Shown: piece by piece, positions 33,094-42,665 of the stretch | Numbering within the stretch: the first letter of the stretch is position 1 | Layout: each line of letters opens with the position of its first letter | From: Achromobacter sp. UMC71 | GTDB taxonomy: Bacteria > Pseudomonadota > Gammaproteobacteria > Burkholderiales > Burkholderiaceae_B | Direction: 5' to 3' | Assembly (NCBI RefSeq): GCF_014170305.1 | Contig: NZ_LZZT01000041.1 | Location: 1-64,000 of the forward strand | DNA: 64,000 bases | Made by a program: the position numbers and the translations under genes | Notes under the pieces: generated by a model | The model's database searches: none | Told to the model about the DNA's origin: nothing | The model's input: only the letters and a program-made list of their open reading frames with translations

Positions 33094-36000
33094 ATGAGCG
33101 GCAGCCTGCGCACTGTGGATACCGTCTGCCCCTACTGCGGCGTCGGCTGCGGCATGACCCTGCATGTGGACGGCGAACAGGTGGTGAAGATCACCGGCAA
33201 TCGCGAACACCCCAGCAACTTCGGCCGACTGTGCACCAAGGGCTCGTCGGCCCATGTGGCGCTGCGCCAGTCTGGGCGGCTGGAACACGCCTACGTGCGG
33301 ACGCGGCGCGACCAGGACCCCGCGCCCCGTCCCATGCAGGAGACCTTGCGTGACGCTGCCACGCGGCTGCGCGCCATCGTCGACGCGCACGGGCCCGATG
33401 CGGTGTCGCTGTACGTGTCGGGCCAGATGTCGCTCGAAGCGCAATACCTGGCCAACAAGCTGGCCAAGGGCTTTATCGGCACCAACAACATCGAATCGAA
33501 TTCGCGCCTGTGCATGGCCAGCGCCGGCAGCGGCTACAAGCTGTCGCTGGGCGCGGACGGTCCGCCCGGCTCGTACCAGGACATCGACCGCGCCAAGCTG
33601 TTCCTGGTCATCGGCGCCAATATGGCCGACTGCCATCCGATCCTCTATCTGCGCATGATGGACCGGGTCAAGGCCGGCGCGCGCCTGATCGTGGTGGACC
33701 CGCGCCGCACCACCACGGCCGAGAAGGCCGGCCTGCATCTGGCCATCCGGCCCGGCACCGACCTGGCGCTGCTCAATGGCCTGCTGTACCTGTTGCACCA
33801 GGCGGGCAAGACCGACCCGGCCTTCATCGCCGCGCACACCGAAGGCTGGGATGGCATGCCGGCCTTCCTGGCGGACTACGCGCCCGAACGGGTCGAAGCC
33901 CTCACCGGCATCCCCGCGGCGCAGCTGCGCCAGGCCGCCGACTGGATCGGCGCGGCGCCCGACTGGATGAGCTGCTGGACCATGGGCCTGAACCAGAGCA
34001 CGCACGGCACCTGGAACACCAACGCGCTGTGCAATCTGCATCTGGCCACCGGCGCGATCTGCCGGCCGGGCAGCGGCCCGTTTTCGCTGACGGGCCAGCC
34101 CAACGCCATGGGCGGCCGTGAAATGGGCTACATGGGGCCTGGCCTGCCGGGCCAGCGGACGGTGCTGTCGGCCGACGACCGCGCCTTTGCCGAAGCGCGC
34201 TGGGGCGTGCCCGCCGGCACGCTGCACACGCGGCTGGGCGGCGGCGCCATCGACCTGTTCCAGCGCATGGCGGCCGGCCAGGTCAAGGCCTGCTGGATCC
34301 TCTGCACCAATCCCGTGGCCAGCGTGGCCAACCGCCAGAACGTGGTAGCCGGGCTGCGCGCGGCGGAGCTGGTGATTGCGCAGGACGCCTACCTGGATAC
34401 CGAGACCAACCGCTATGCCGACATCCTGCTGCCCGGCGCGCTGTGGGCCGAGGCCGACGGCGTGATGATCAATTCCGAACGCACGCTGACCCTGATGCCG
34501 CAGGCCGTGCCGCCGCCGGGCGATGCCCTGCCCGACTGGCGCATCATTGCCGACGTGGCCTGTGCCATGGGCTATGGCCACGCGTTCAGCTATGAAAGCG
34601 CGGCCCAGGTGTTCGACGAAATCGCCGGCTTCGCCAACCCCGCCACCGGGTACGACCTGCGCGGCGCCAGCCACGCGCGGCTGCGCGAAACGCCGCTGCA
34701 ATGGCCCACTGCGCGAGCCGATGGTCCGGCCCGCAATCCCATCCGCTACCTGAACGACGGCGTCAGCCAGACACTGCGCCAGGATGATGCTGGCGGCGCG
34801 CCGCCGCGTCTGGCGTTCGCCACCGCCAACGGCCGCGCGCGCTTCTTCGCCCGGCCGCACACCGATCCCGCCGAATTGCCGGACGCCGACTACCCGATGG
34901 TGCTCAACACCGGACGCCTGCAGCACCAATGGCACACCTTGACCAAGACAGGCAAGGTGCCGATGCTGAACAAGCTCAATCCCGGCCCCTTCGTCGAGAT
35001 CCATCCCGACGACGCGCGTGCGCTGGGCATCGAGGCGGACGACCGCGTCGAGATCCGCTCGCGCCGCGGGCGCGCGGTGCTGCCGGCCACGATCACCGAC
35101 CGGGTGCAGCCGGGCCAGTGTTTCGCGCCGATGCACTGGAACGATGTGTACGGCGACGCGCTGTGCGTCAACGCGGTCACCAGCGACGCGATCGATCCGA
35201 TCTCGCAGCAGCCCGAGCTGAAGTTCTGTGCGGTGGCGCTATACCGCGTGGCAAGCGCGCCGCGCCAGCCGGCGATACTGCGGGAGGCGGCGCCGATGCA
35301 GGCCGTCGAGACGGCCCAGCTCGCGGCGACGGACGCCGGCGGCGGCGTCAGGATCATCGGCCCGCGGCCCCGCGTGACGCTGTTGTGGGCGTCGCAGACC
35401 GGCAACGCCGAATCGCTGGTGGAGGACCATGCCACGGCGCTGGCCCAGGCCGGCTTCGATCTGCGCACCGCCTGCATGGCGGACGTGTCGCTGGACGCCT
35501 TGACTGGCGGCCAGTACCTGCTGCTCATCAGCAGCACCTTCGGCGACGGCGATGCGCCCGACAACGGCCAGGACCTGTGGCGGGCGCTGGCGGCGGCCGA
35601 CGCCCCTGCGCTGGCGGCGTTGCGCTATGCGGTGCTGGCGTTGGGCGACAGCAACTACGACGCCTTCTGCGGCCACGGCCGCAAGCTGGACGCGCGGCTG
35701 GCGGCGCTGGGCGCGCAACCGCTGCTGACGCGGGTGGATTGCGATACCGACTTCCAGGCGCCCGCCCAGGCGTGGCTGCAAGACGTCATCGCCGCCATCC
35801 GCGCGGCCGACGCCACGCGGCATACGCATCCGGCCCATGGGGTGCAGCCGGATGACGTCACCGCCACGCTGTCGGCCGAGCCGGCGGGCGCCACGCCTGC
35901 CCAGCCCGGCGCGCGGCTTCACGCAAGCGCGTCTTCCGAGGCTCCGGCTCCGTCCAAGACTCGCCCGGTCATGGCCCGCCTGGTGCGCAACCATCGCCTG

Positions 36001-37065
36001 AACGCGGCGGGCGGCGCCAAGGACACGCGCGCGTTCGCGCTGGACATCACCGATGCAGGCCTGGTCTACGAGGCCGGCGATGCGCTGGGCGTCTGGCCCG
36101 AGAACTGTCCCGAGCTGGTGCTGGAACTGCTGGCGCAGACACGCCTGCCGCCCGATGCCCCCGTGTCCGTGCCCGGCGCGGGCGACATGCCGCTGGCCCA
36201 GGCCTGGGCCCTGCATTACGAGATCGCGCGGCCCGCCCCCGCCGCGCTGGCGCTGATCGCCGAGCGCACGCGCGACCCGGGCCTGCGGCACCTGCTGGCC
36301 GACGCGCGCCGCGCGGACCTGCAGCAATGGTTGTGGGGCAAGCAACTGGCCGACGTGCTGCACGCATATCCGGCGGCGCTGTCGGCCGAGGAATGGCTGG
36401 GCGTGCTCAAGCGCCTGCAACCCAGGTTGTATTCGATCTCGTCCAGCCCCAAGGCGCATCCCGGTCAGGTGCATCTGACCGTTTCCGCCGTGCGCTATGA
36501 CAACGGCCGGCGCACCCGCAAAGGAGTATCGTCCACCTTCCTGGCGGACCGCGCCGGCGATGCCGACGTGCCGGTGTTCGTGCAGGCGTCGCGCCACTTC
36601 CGTCCGCCCCAGGCCGGCGACACGCCCATGATCATGGTGGGCCCCGGCACCGGCATCGCGCCGTTTCGCGCATTCCTGCAGGAACGGCAGGCGCGCGGCG
36701 ACCGCGGCCGCAACTGGCTGTTCTTCGGCGAGCAGCATGCCGCCAGCGATTTCTACTACCAGGACGAGCTGGAGACGTTGCGCCATCAAGGCCTGTTGAC
36801 ACGCCTGGACCTGGCTTTTTCGCGCGACCAGGCGGCCAAGGTCTACGTGCAGGACCGCATGCGCGAACATGGCGCGCTGCTATGGGCCTGGCTGGAAGCC
36901 GGCGCGCATTTCTATGTGTGTGGCGATGCCGGCCGCATGGCCAAGGACGTGGACGCCGCGCTCAAGCACGTGGTGGCCCAACAGGGCGGCATGGATGCCG
37001 ACGCGGCCGCCGCCTATGTCTCCCGGATGGCCGCGGACAAGCGCTACGTGCGGGACGTGTACTGA
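33094..37065 (+). CDS. nasA: Assimilatory nitrate reductase fused to flavodoxin/FAD/NAD(P)H reductase
   Basis: 1323 residues, two enzymes in one chain. Residues 1-690 are a molybdopterin nitrate reductase of the NasA/NarB type: [4Fe-4S] cysteines 12, 15, 19 and 47 (CPYCGVGC...RLCTKG), the Mo-ligand Cys140 in [10 protein letters not shown], and a C-terminal MGD-binding barrel. About 760-905 is flavodoxin ([28 protein letters not shown]). About 950-1323 is a CysJ/P450-reductase FAD and NAD(P)H module ([31 protein letters not shown], ending YVRDVY). Electrons can thus pass from NAD(P)H through FAD and FMN to nitrate without a partner. GGAAG precedes the ATG. Divergent from nirBD-nasR and attenuated in its leader. 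Confidence 0.93.
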   Translation: MSGSLRTVDTVCPYCGVGCGMTLHVDGEQVVKITGNREHPSNFGRLCTKGSSAHVALRQSGRLEHAYVRTRRDQDPAPRPMQETLRDAATRLRAIVDAHGPDAVSLYVSGQMSLEAQYLANKLAKGFIGTNNIESNSRLCMASAGSGYKLSLGADGPPGSYQDIDRAKLFLVIGANMADCHPILYLRMMDRVKAGARLIVVDPRRTTTAEKAGLHLAIRPGTDLALLNGLLYLLHQAGKTDPAFIAAHTEGWDGMPAFLADYAPERVEALTGIPAAQLRQAADWIGAAPDWMSCWTMGLNQSTHGTWNTNALCNLHLATGAICRPGSGPFSLTGQPNAMGGREMGYMGPGLPGQRTVLSADDRAFAEARWGVPAGTLHTRLGGGAIDLFQRMAAGQVKACWILCTNPVASVANRQNVVAGLRAAELVIAQDAYLDTETNRYADILLPGALWAEADGVMINSERTLTLMPQAVPPPGDALPDWRIIADVACAMGYGHAFSYESAAQVFDEIAGFANPATGYDLRGASHARLRETPLQWPTARADGPARNPIRYLNDGVSQTLRQDDAGGAPPRLAFATANGRARFFARPHTDPAELPDADYPMVLNTGRLQHQWHTLTKTGKVPMLNKLNPGPFVEIHPDDARALGIEADDRVEIRSRRGRAVLPATITDRVQPGQCFAPMHWNDVYGDALCVNAVTSDAIDPISQQPELKFCAVALYRVASAPRQPAILREAAPMQAVETAQLAATDAGGGVRIIGPRPRVTLLWASQTGNAESLVEDHATALAQAGFDLRTACMADVSLDALTGGQYLLLISSTFGDGDAPDNGQDLWRALAAADAPALAALRYAVLALGDSNYDAFCGHGRKLDARLAALGAQPLLTRVDCDTDFQAPAQAWLQDVIAAIRAADATRHTHPAHGVQPDDVTATLSAEPAGATPAQPGARLHASASSEAPAPSKTRPVMARLVRNHRLNAAGGAKDTRAFALDITDAGLVYEAGDALGVWPENCPELVLELLAQTRLPPDAPVSVPGAGDMPLAQAWALHYEIARPAPAALALIAERTRDPGLRHLLADARRADLQQWLWGKQLADVLHAYPAALSAEEWLGVLKRLQPRLYSISSSPKAHPGQVHLTVSAVRYDNGRRTRKGVSSTFLADRAGDADVPVFVQASRHFRPPQAGDTPMIMVGPGTGIAPFRAFLQERQARGDRGRNWLFFGEQHAASDFYYQDELETLRHQGLLTRLDLAFSRDQAAKVYVQDRMREHGALLWAWLEAGAHFYVCGDAGRMAKDVDAALKHVVAQQGGMDADAAAAYVSRMAADKRYVRDVY

Positions 37066-37802
37066 TCGGGCGGATCCAGCGGATCCGCGGAATCGTGTGA
37101 CGCCTCGGCCGTCCGTCCCGCGCCCAGGCCCATCCCCACGCCCATGCCGGCCGCGGCGCCGCCGCCGGCACCGCCCCCGCCGCCCTTGCCGCCGCCACGC
37201 GCCTCGCCACGGGCATTGCCGTCGCTCTTGGCGCGTCCGGCCACCGGGCGGGTCGGCCCCTGCCTGGGGATGTCCAGGCCCACCGGCACGGGCTCCAGGT
37301 CCAGCACGCCGCGAATGAAGTCGCGCAGGGACACCACCAGTTCGGCGGTCTGGATGCTGCGCCCCGCCGTCAGGTCGGACGCGGCGCGGGCCGCCAGCCG
37401 CACCTGTTCTTCAGTGCCCAGCAGAATGATGTCGGACAGCGCGGACTCGACCGCGTCGCGCACGCGCCGCCGGCGTTCGCCGCCAGGCGCGTCGGCGCTT
37501 GCGGCGTGTTCCGCATCCGGATCGGCAGCGGGATCGGCATCCGCCTGCGCCGGCGGGCGGCGCAGGTCGCGCAGATGGGTCGGATCCACCGCCAGGTTGC
37601 CGGTGAACGACCCGCCCAGCGTCTTGTACGCCGCGATCAGCGTGCGCAGGCGCTCGTTGATCTGGCGGTTTTCGCGTTCACGGCGTTGCTGGATGGTCTG
37701 CATGACCAGCAGGCGGATCCCCACCCCGATCAGGGTGATGACCGCCAGCCCCAACAGGGTGGACAACACGGCTTGCCAGGAACTGAAGTCGAGATTGCGC
37801 AT
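37044..37802 (-). CDS. Membrane-anchored protein with glycine-rich tail, unidentified
   Basis: 252 residues. One N-terminal membrane helix (about 11-34, [22 protein letters not shown]) is followed by a charged coiled-coil-like stretch ([18 protein letters not shown]) and a helical domain with [25 protein letters not shown]. The last 65 residues are low-complexity and Gly-rich, ending in an acidic tail. The 3' end overlaps the nasA coding end by 22 bp on the opposite strand. I recognise no family with a known role. It may share a promoter region only with itself; the tas gene lies 27 bp upstream. Confidence 0.7.
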   Translation of the reverse strand: MRNLDFSSWQAVLSTLLGLAVITLIGVGIRLLVMQTIQQRRERENRQINERLRTLIAAYKTLGGSFTGNLAVDPTHLRDLRRPPAQADADPAADPDAEHAASADAPGGERRRRVRDAVESALSDIILLGTEEQVRLAARAASDLTAGRSIQTAELVVSLRDFIRGVLDLEPVPVGLDIPRQGPTRPVAGRAKSDGNARGEARGGGKGGGGGAGGGAAAGMGVGMGLGAGRTAEASHDSADPLDPPDQYTSRT

Positions 37803-37829
37803 GCAAGTCCTTGTTCCCGGCTACCGGGA

Positions 37830-38879
37830 TCAGGGCGCCGGGTTCGGGTGGCGCACGTGGATCTGGTCAATCGCCTTCAACACGTCGGTGGACAGCTCCA
37901 CGCCGACGCTGTCGATATTTTCCTTCAATTGATCCAGATTGGTGGCGCCGATCAGGTTGCTGGCGACGAACGGGCGCTGGTTGATCCAGGCCAGCGCCAG
38001 GTGCGTGGGCGAAATGCCGTGCTGGCGCGCCAGTTCGACGTATTCGCGGGTGGCGGCCTCGGCCTGGGGATTGCTGTAGCGCGTGAAGCGCGTGTACAGC
38101 GTCAGGCGCGCATTGGCCGGACGGGCGCCGTCCAGATACTTGCCGCACAGCATGCCCATCGCCAGCGGCGAATAGGCCAGCAGGCTCACGCCTTCGTGGT
38201 GGGAGAATTCGGACAGGCCGATTTCATAGACGCGGTTGAGCAGGCTGAACGCATTCTGGATGGACGCGATGCGCGGCAGGCCAAGATTGTCGGACGCCTT
38301 CAGGAACTGCGACACACCCCACGGCGTTTCGTTGGACACGCCGACGTGGCGCACCTTGCCGGCGCGCACGAAATCCTGCAATACCGACAGAGTCTCTTCG
38401 ATCGGCACGGTGTGTTCGTCCTTCACCCACGGATACGACAGCTGGCCGAAGGTGGCGGTGCTGCGGTCGGGCCAGTGCAGCTGGTACAGGTCCAGGTAGT
38501 CCGTCTGCAGGCGCTTCAGGCTGGCGTCCAGCGCTTCGGTCAGGTTCTTGCGGTCCAGGAAGGTCTTGCCGTCGCGGATGTGGCCGGGGCGCTTGGGGTC
38601 GCGCACCGGGCCGGCCACTTTGCTGGCCAGCACGATATCCTGGCGGCGCTTGCTGCGGGCCAGCCAGGTGCCGATATAGGTTTCGGTCAGGCCCTGGGTT
38701 TCGGGCTTGGGCGGCACCGGGTACATCTCGGCCACGTCCACCAGGTTCACGCCGCGCTCCAGCGCGTAGTCCAGCTGCTGGTGGGCTTCGGCCTCGGTGT
38801 TCTGTTCGCCCCAGGTCATGGTGCCCAGGCCGATCAGGCTGACGTCCAGGTCGGTACGGCCGAGTTTGCGGTATTTCAA
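37830..38879 (-). CDS. tas: NADP(H)-dependent aldo-keto reductase Tas
   Basis: 349 residues (E. coli Tas is 346). It has KYRKLGRTDLDVSLIGLGTMTWGEQN at the N-terminus, the AKR catalytic tetrad Asp-Tyr-Lys-His in DVAEMYP, ASKVAG and YLDLYQLHWPDR, and the cofactor motif NLIGATNLDQLKENI. It reduces small carbonyls with NADPH. Tas suppresses a tyrosine auxotrophy in E. coli, but its physiological substrate is unknown. No RBS problem; start ATG is standard. Confidence 0.93.
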   Translation of the reverse strand: MKYRKLGRTDLDVSLIGLGTMTWGEQNTEAEAHQQLDYALERGVNLVDVAEMYPVPPKPETQGLTETYIGTWLARSKRRQDIVLASKVAGPVRDPKRPGHIRDGKTFLDRKNLTEALDASLKRLQTDYLDLYQLHWPDRSTATFGQLSYPWVKDEHTVPIEETLSVLQDFVRAGKVRHVGVSNETPWGVSQFLKASDNLGLPRIASIQNAFSLLNRVYEIGLSEFSHHEGVSLLAYSPLAMGMLCGKYLDGARPANARLTLYTRFTRYSNPQAEAATREYVELARQHGISPTHLALAWINQRPFVASNLIGATNLDQLKENIDSVGVELSTDVLKAIDQIHVRHPNPAP

Positions 38880-38993
38880 GTTCTGCTCCGTGCGGAATCG
38901 CTCTAGGGAACGGCTACCTTACCGCAACTCGGTTGGCGTTTTGCTGACGGCGGCCGGCCGTTGGGCCATCCCGTGGACGGCCGCCGGCGCGCC

Positions 38994-39797
38994 TCAGTCC
39001 CAGACGGCGGCCAGGCCGTCGGGGTTGACCTCGCGGCCATTGCGGTCCAACGCGGCGATCTGCGCCATGTCGTCAGCGGTCAGGCGCAGGTCGCGCGCCA
39101 GCAGGTTGCTGGCCAGGTTCTCGCGCTTGGTCGACGAGGGGATCACGGCAAAGCCGCGTTGCAGCGCCCAGGCCAGGGCCACCTGCGCCGGCGTGGCGTT
39201 GTGGCGCTGCGCGATCCGGCCGATCACCGGGTCCTTGAGCACCTTGCCGTAGGCCAGCGTCATGTACGAGGTGATGTGGATGCCCTGTTCCTGCAGGAAA
39301 TCCACCAGCTTGGGGCTTTGGAGATACGGACTGAGTTCGATCTGGTTGGTCGCGATGGCGTCCTTGCCCACGGCGGCGATGGCTTCGCGGGTTTCGGCAA
39401 TGGGAAAGTTGGAAATGCCGATCTGGCGGGTCAGGCCCTGTTCGCGGGCGTCAGCCAGCGCCGCCATGAATTCGGCCACGGACACGCCGTTGCCGGGCGC
39501 GGGCCAATGGATCAGGGTCAGGTCGACGTAGTCGGTGCGCAGCTTGGCCAGGCTTTCCTTCAGGCTCGGCACCAGCTTGGCACGGCCATAATTCGGCACC
39601 CAGATCTTGGTGGTCAGGAACAGGTCGCCGCGCGCCACGCCGCTGGCCTCGATGGCCTGGCCGACCTCGGCTTCGTTTTCATAGATCTGGGCGGTATCGA
39701 CGGCGCGGTAGCCCACGTCCAGCGCGTTGCGCACCGAATCGATGACAACCTGGCCCTGCAGGCGGAACGTACCCACGCCAAAGGAAGGGATGCTCAT
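38994..39797 (-). CDS. dkgB: 2,5-didehydrogluconate reductase B-type aldo-keto reductase
   Basis: 267 residues, the exact length of E. coli DkgB. The motifs are [42 protein letters not shown] (with catalytic Asp and Tyr), [11 protein letters not shown] (Lys), [12 protein letters not shown] (His) and [15 protein letters not shown] for NADPH. DkgB reduces 2,5-diketo-gluconate and methylglyoxal. The YafC-like LysR gene is divergent, the same pairing as in E. coli. Confidence 0.92.
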   Translation of the reverse strand: MSIPSFGVGTFRLQGQVVIDSVRNALDVGYRAVDTAQIYENEAEVGQAIEASGVARGDLFLTTKIWVPNYGRAKLVPSLKESLAKLRTDYVDLTLIHWPAPGNGVSVAEFMAALADAREQGLTRQIGISNFPIAETREAIAAVGKDAIATNQIELSPYLQSPKLVDFLQEQGIHITSYMTLAYGKVLKDPVIGRIAQRHNATPAQVALAWALQRGFAVIPSSTKRENLASNLLARDLRLTADDMAQIAALDRNGREVNPDGLAAVWD

Positions 39798-39862
39798 GTA
39801 AAACTCCGGGTAAGGTTGGAATGGGTCCAGTGTGCCCGCCCAATACTTGCGGAATAAGCCCT

Positions 39863-39877
39863 GTATCAGCGAAATAC
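39863..39877. promoter_or_regulatory. Possible LysR box between dkgB and the LysR gene
   Basis: GTAT-N7-ATAC contains a T-N11-A dyad with short arms. It lies 20 bp before the LysR start codon and 66 bp before dkgB. Four-base arms can arise by chance. Confidence 0.35.
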
Positions 39878-39896
39878 TTTTGCTATAACGTCAAAT

Positions 39897-40799
39897 ATGA
39901 AGACAACACTCGACGAAATGCAGGTCTTTATCGCGATCGTGGACAGCGGCTCGATCACCGCCGCCGCCGACGTGCTGCAGCAGACCATTTCCGCCACCAG
40001 CCGCACCATGAGCCGGCTGGAAGAAAAGCTGCAGACCACCCTGATGCGCCGCACCACCCGCCGGCTGGAGCTGACCGAAGAAGGCCGCGCCTACCTCGAG
40101 CAGGCCCGCAAGATCATCGCCGCCGTCGAAGAAACCGAGGAACTGATGACCGCGCGCCGCAACCAGCCTGCCGGCCGTCTGCGCGTCGATGCCGCGTCGC
40201 CCTTCATGTTGCACGTCATCGTGCCGCTGGTGCCCGGCTACCGCGAACGCTATCCCCAGGTCGAACTGGAACTGAACAGCAATGAAGGCAACATCGACCT
40301 GCTCGAGCGCCGCACCGACCTGGCGCTGCGCATAGGCAGCCTGAAAGATTCGTCGTTGCACGCCGTGCCCATCGGCCGCAGCCGCGTGCGCGTGCTGGCC
40401 AGCCCCGCCTACCTGGCGGCGCATGGCACGCCCAAGCGCGTCGCCGATCTGCAGGCCCATGCGCTGTTGGGGTTTTCGCAGCTGGAAGCGCTGAACGAAT
40501 GGCCCCTGGCCGACAGCGATGGCGAGCCGCTGCACATCCGGCCCGCCATCCGTTCGCACAGCGGCGAAACCCTGCGGCAACTGGCGTTGCACGGCGCCGG
40601 CATCGTCTGCCTGTCCGACTTCATGACCCGCGCCGACCGCCAGTCCGGCGCCTTGCAGCAGCTGTTTGCCCGGCAGACGCTGGACGTGCGCCAGCCGGTC
40701 AACGCGGTCTACTACCGCAACACCGCGATCTCCTCGCGCATCAAGTCCTTCATCGACTACCTGACCGAAACGCTTGGGCCGCGCGGCTTCGACGAATGA
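39897..40799 (+). CDS. LysR-family regulator (YafC-like)
   Basis: 300 residues. N-terminal LysR HTH (residues about 5-63): MQVFIAIVDSGSITAAADVLQQTISATSRTMSRLEEKLQTTLMRRTTR, close in layout to YafC; then a periplasmic-binding-like effector domain ending SSRIKSFIDYLTETLG. Divergent from dkgB as yafC is from its neighbour in E. coli. The effector may be a reactive aldehyde; this is inference. Confidence 0.88.
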   Translation: MKTTLDEMQVFIAIVDSGSITAAADVLQQTISATSRTMSRLEEKLQTTLMRRTTRRLELTEEGRAYLEQARKIIAAVEETEELMTARRNQPAGRLRVDAASPFMLHVIVPLVPGYRERYPQVELELNSNEGNIDLLERRTDLALRIGSLKDSSLHAVPIGRSRVRVLASPAYLAAHGTPKRVADLQAHALLGFSQLEALNEWPLADSDGEPLHIRPAIRSHSGETLRQLALHGAGIVCLSDFMTRADRQSGALQQLFARQTLDVRQPVNAVYYRNTAISSRIKSFIDYLTETLGPRGFDE

Positions 40800-40885
40800 C
40801 GGTCCAGGGGCCTGCGGCGGTACGGCGACCGGCGGCTGGCCGTCCGGCATAATGGCCGCTTGAACACGCCACACCCCGCAAGACC

Positions 40886-41245
40886 ATGAAGAACAGCTCC
40901 AAGGGCGGACTCGTCTATTCCACCGACGGCGGCCGGATGTGCCCGGACTGCCGGCGCCCGCTCGCCGCTTGCCAATGCCAGGCGCAAGCCCGCCCTGCTG
41001 CCGCGCCCGGCGGCGTGCGCGTCATGCGCGAGACCAAGGGCCGCGGCGGCAAGGCCGTGACCGTGGTGAAAGGCCTGGCGCTGGACGCCGACGCGCTCGC
41101 CGCATTGGGCAAGCAGTTGCGCACCGCCTGCGGCTGCGGCGGCACCGTCAAGGACGGCGTCATCGAAGTGCAGGGCGACCACTGCGACCGCATCCTGGAC
41201 ACGCTCAACAAACTGGGCCACCGCGCCAAACGCGCGGGCGGCTGA
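40886..41245 (+). CDS. yciH: YciH/SUI1 translation factor homologue
   Basis: 119 residues. The C-terminal two thirds form the SUI1/eIF1 domain with VRVMRETKGRGGKAVTVVKGL and LRTACGCGGTVKDGVIEVQGDHCDRILDTL. The N-terminus has a possible zinc site, CPDCRRPLAACQC. E. coli YciH limits initiation at non-canonical starts and inhibits translation under stress. It is followed 4 bp later by the DOPA-dioxygenase-like gene, so the two are probably co-transcribed. Promoter-like CATAAT at 40849-40854. Confidence 0.94.
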   Translation: MKNSSKGGLVYSTDGGRMCPDCRRPLAACQCQAQARPAAAPGGVRVMRETKGRGGKAVTVVKGLALDADALAALGKQLRTACGCGGTVKDGVIEVQGDHCDRILDTLNKLGHRAKRAGG

Positions 41246-41249
41246 CATC

Positions 41250-41600
41250 ATGACCCTGAACCCCGAACTCGTCGACAGCTGGCACGCCCATGTCTATTTC
41301 AATGCCGACAGCCGCGACGCGGCCTGGGCCCTGCGCGAACAGGTCATCGCGCAATTCGGCGCGGCCGTCGACATGGGCCGTTTCCACGAACGCCCGGTGG
41401 GTCCGCACCCGCAATGGAGCTACCAGATCGCCTTCGCGCCGCCCGAGCTGCACCGGGTGCTGACCTGGCTGACACTGAACCACGGCGCGCTGGACGTGTT
41501 CCTGCACCCCAATACCGGCCAGTCGCTGCGCGACCACCGCGACTGCGCGGTGTGGATCGGCCACAGCCACGTATTGAATCTGGCTGCGCTAGGCGGCTGA
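41250..41600 (+). CDS. DOPA 4,5-dioxygenase family protein
   Basis: 116 residues. Compact ferredoxin-like dioxygenase family: WHAHVYFN at the N-terminus, GRFHERPVGPHPQWSYQIAF, and LFLHPNTGQSLRDHRDCAVWIG-type residues near the C-terminus (here VFLHPNTG and DHRDCAVWIGHSH). Histidines H12, H14 and those of HERPVGPHP are candidate metal ligands. Plant and fungal homologues cleave DOPA; bacterial substrates are unknown. Overlaps the converging LysR gene by 12 bp. Confidence 0.87.
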   Translation: MTLNPELVDSWHAHVYFNADSRDAAWALREQVIAQFGAAVDMGRFHERPVGPHPQWSYQIAFAPPELHRVLTWLTLNHGALDVFLHPNTGQSLRDHRDCAVWIGHSHVLNLAALGG

Positions 41601-42500
41601 TGCTGGCGGCGCGTCGAACCGCGCCATCAGGAAATCAATGAACGCGCGCGTGCGCGCCGACAGGTTGCGCTTGCTGGGGTAGTACACGAACAAGTCCGCC
41701 GAGGGCAGCATGAAATCGGGCAGCACCACGCGCAGCCGGCCGCTTTCCAGGTACTTGGCCAGGTCCCATTCCGAGCGGATCAGGATGCCGTGGCCGTCCA
41801 GCGCCCAGTTCAGCACGATGTCGCCGTCGTTGCTGGACAGCGCGCCGTGCACCTTCACGGTTTCCGCGCGGCCATTGCGCGTAAAGCGCCAGACGCCGTA
41901 GGCGTCTTCGTTCTGCCGATGAATGATGCACTGGTGGCGGTCAAGATCCCGCAGGTCGGCGGGTTCACCATGCTGCGCCAGATAGCGCGGCGCCGCGCAC
42001 AAAAACCGCCGGTTCGACAGGACGCGCCGCGCCACCAGCCGCTGGTCGGGCAAGGCCCCGAAACGGATCCCCAGATCCACCCCGCTTTCCACCAGATCGA
42101 CCGGCCGGTCCGTCACGTCCAGCTGCACCTCGACCTGCGGATGACGCGCGGCGAATTCGGACACGATGGGCGCGATGGTGGTGCGGCCGAAACCCAGCGT
42201 GGCGTTGATGCGCAGCAGCCCCTTGGGCACCGAACGGCTGGACGACACCACGTCTTCCATTTCACGCACGTCGGCCAGGATGCGCGCGGCGTAATGCAGA
42301 TAGGTCTCGCCTTCCGGGGTCAGGCTGACGCTGCGGGTGGTGCGATTGACCAGCCGCACGCCCAGCCGCGCCTCCAGTTGGGCCAGGCGCTTGGTCGCCG
42401 CCGGCGGCGTCAGGTCGAGCATGCGCGCCACCGCCGACAGGTTGCCGTGGCGAGCCAGCAGCACGAAGAATTCCAGCGAGGTCGCCAGGTCGTTATTCAC
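41589..42500 (-). CDS. LysR-family regulator (DmlR-like), probable regulator of tarD
   Basis: 303 residues from a GTG at 42500 preceded by AGGTGG; an ATG 17 codons upstream is an alternative. HTH: ATSLEFFVLLARHGNLSAVARMLDLTPPAATKRLAQLEARLGVRLVNRTTRSVSLT. The effector domain resembles DmlR, which activates D-malate dehydrogenase. It is divergent from tarD, whose substrate D-tartrate is a close analogue of D-malate, so a tartrate-responsive role is likely. Two inverted repeats lie between the genes. Confidence 0.88.
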   Translation of the reverse strand: MNNDLATSLEFFVLLARHGNLSAVARMLDLTPPAATKRLAQLEARLGVRLVNRTTRSVSLTPEGETYLHYAARILADVREMEDVVSSSRSVPKGLLRINATLGFGRTTIAPIVSEFAARHPQVEVQLDVTDRPVDLVESGVDLGIRFGALPDQRLVARRVLSNRRFLCAAPRYLAQHGEPADLRDLDRHQCIIHRQNEDAYGVWRFTRNGRAETVKVHGALSSNDGDIVLNWALDGHGILIRSEWDLAKYLESGRLRVVLPDFMLPSADLFVYYPSKRNLSARTRAFIDFLMARFDAPPASAA

Positions 42501-42564
42501 AGGAAGCCACCTACGAGAGAGCGCCGCCACGACCCAGCCGTCGTGGCCCATCCGCCCGGTTTAT

Positions 42565-42603
42565 TCACTTAAAGTTAATAAATAAGTGATTCATAGCGAA
42601 TCA
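42565..42603. promoter_or_regulatory. Two inverted repeats in the lysR-tarD intergenic region
   Basis: Repeat 1 (42565-42589): TCACTTA-N11-TAAGTGA, perfect arms of seven. Repeat 2 (42587-42603): TGATTC-ATAGC-GAATCA, perfect arms of six. They overlap by three bases, lie in AT-rich DNA unlike the flanks, and sit 62-100 bp before tarD, where a LysR activator would bind. Confidence 0.6.
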
Positions 42604-42665
42604 TAAGGCGACGTCGAGCGAATAATCTAGCGCTTTCCCACCTGCCGCCCGGCCCAGGAGACACC

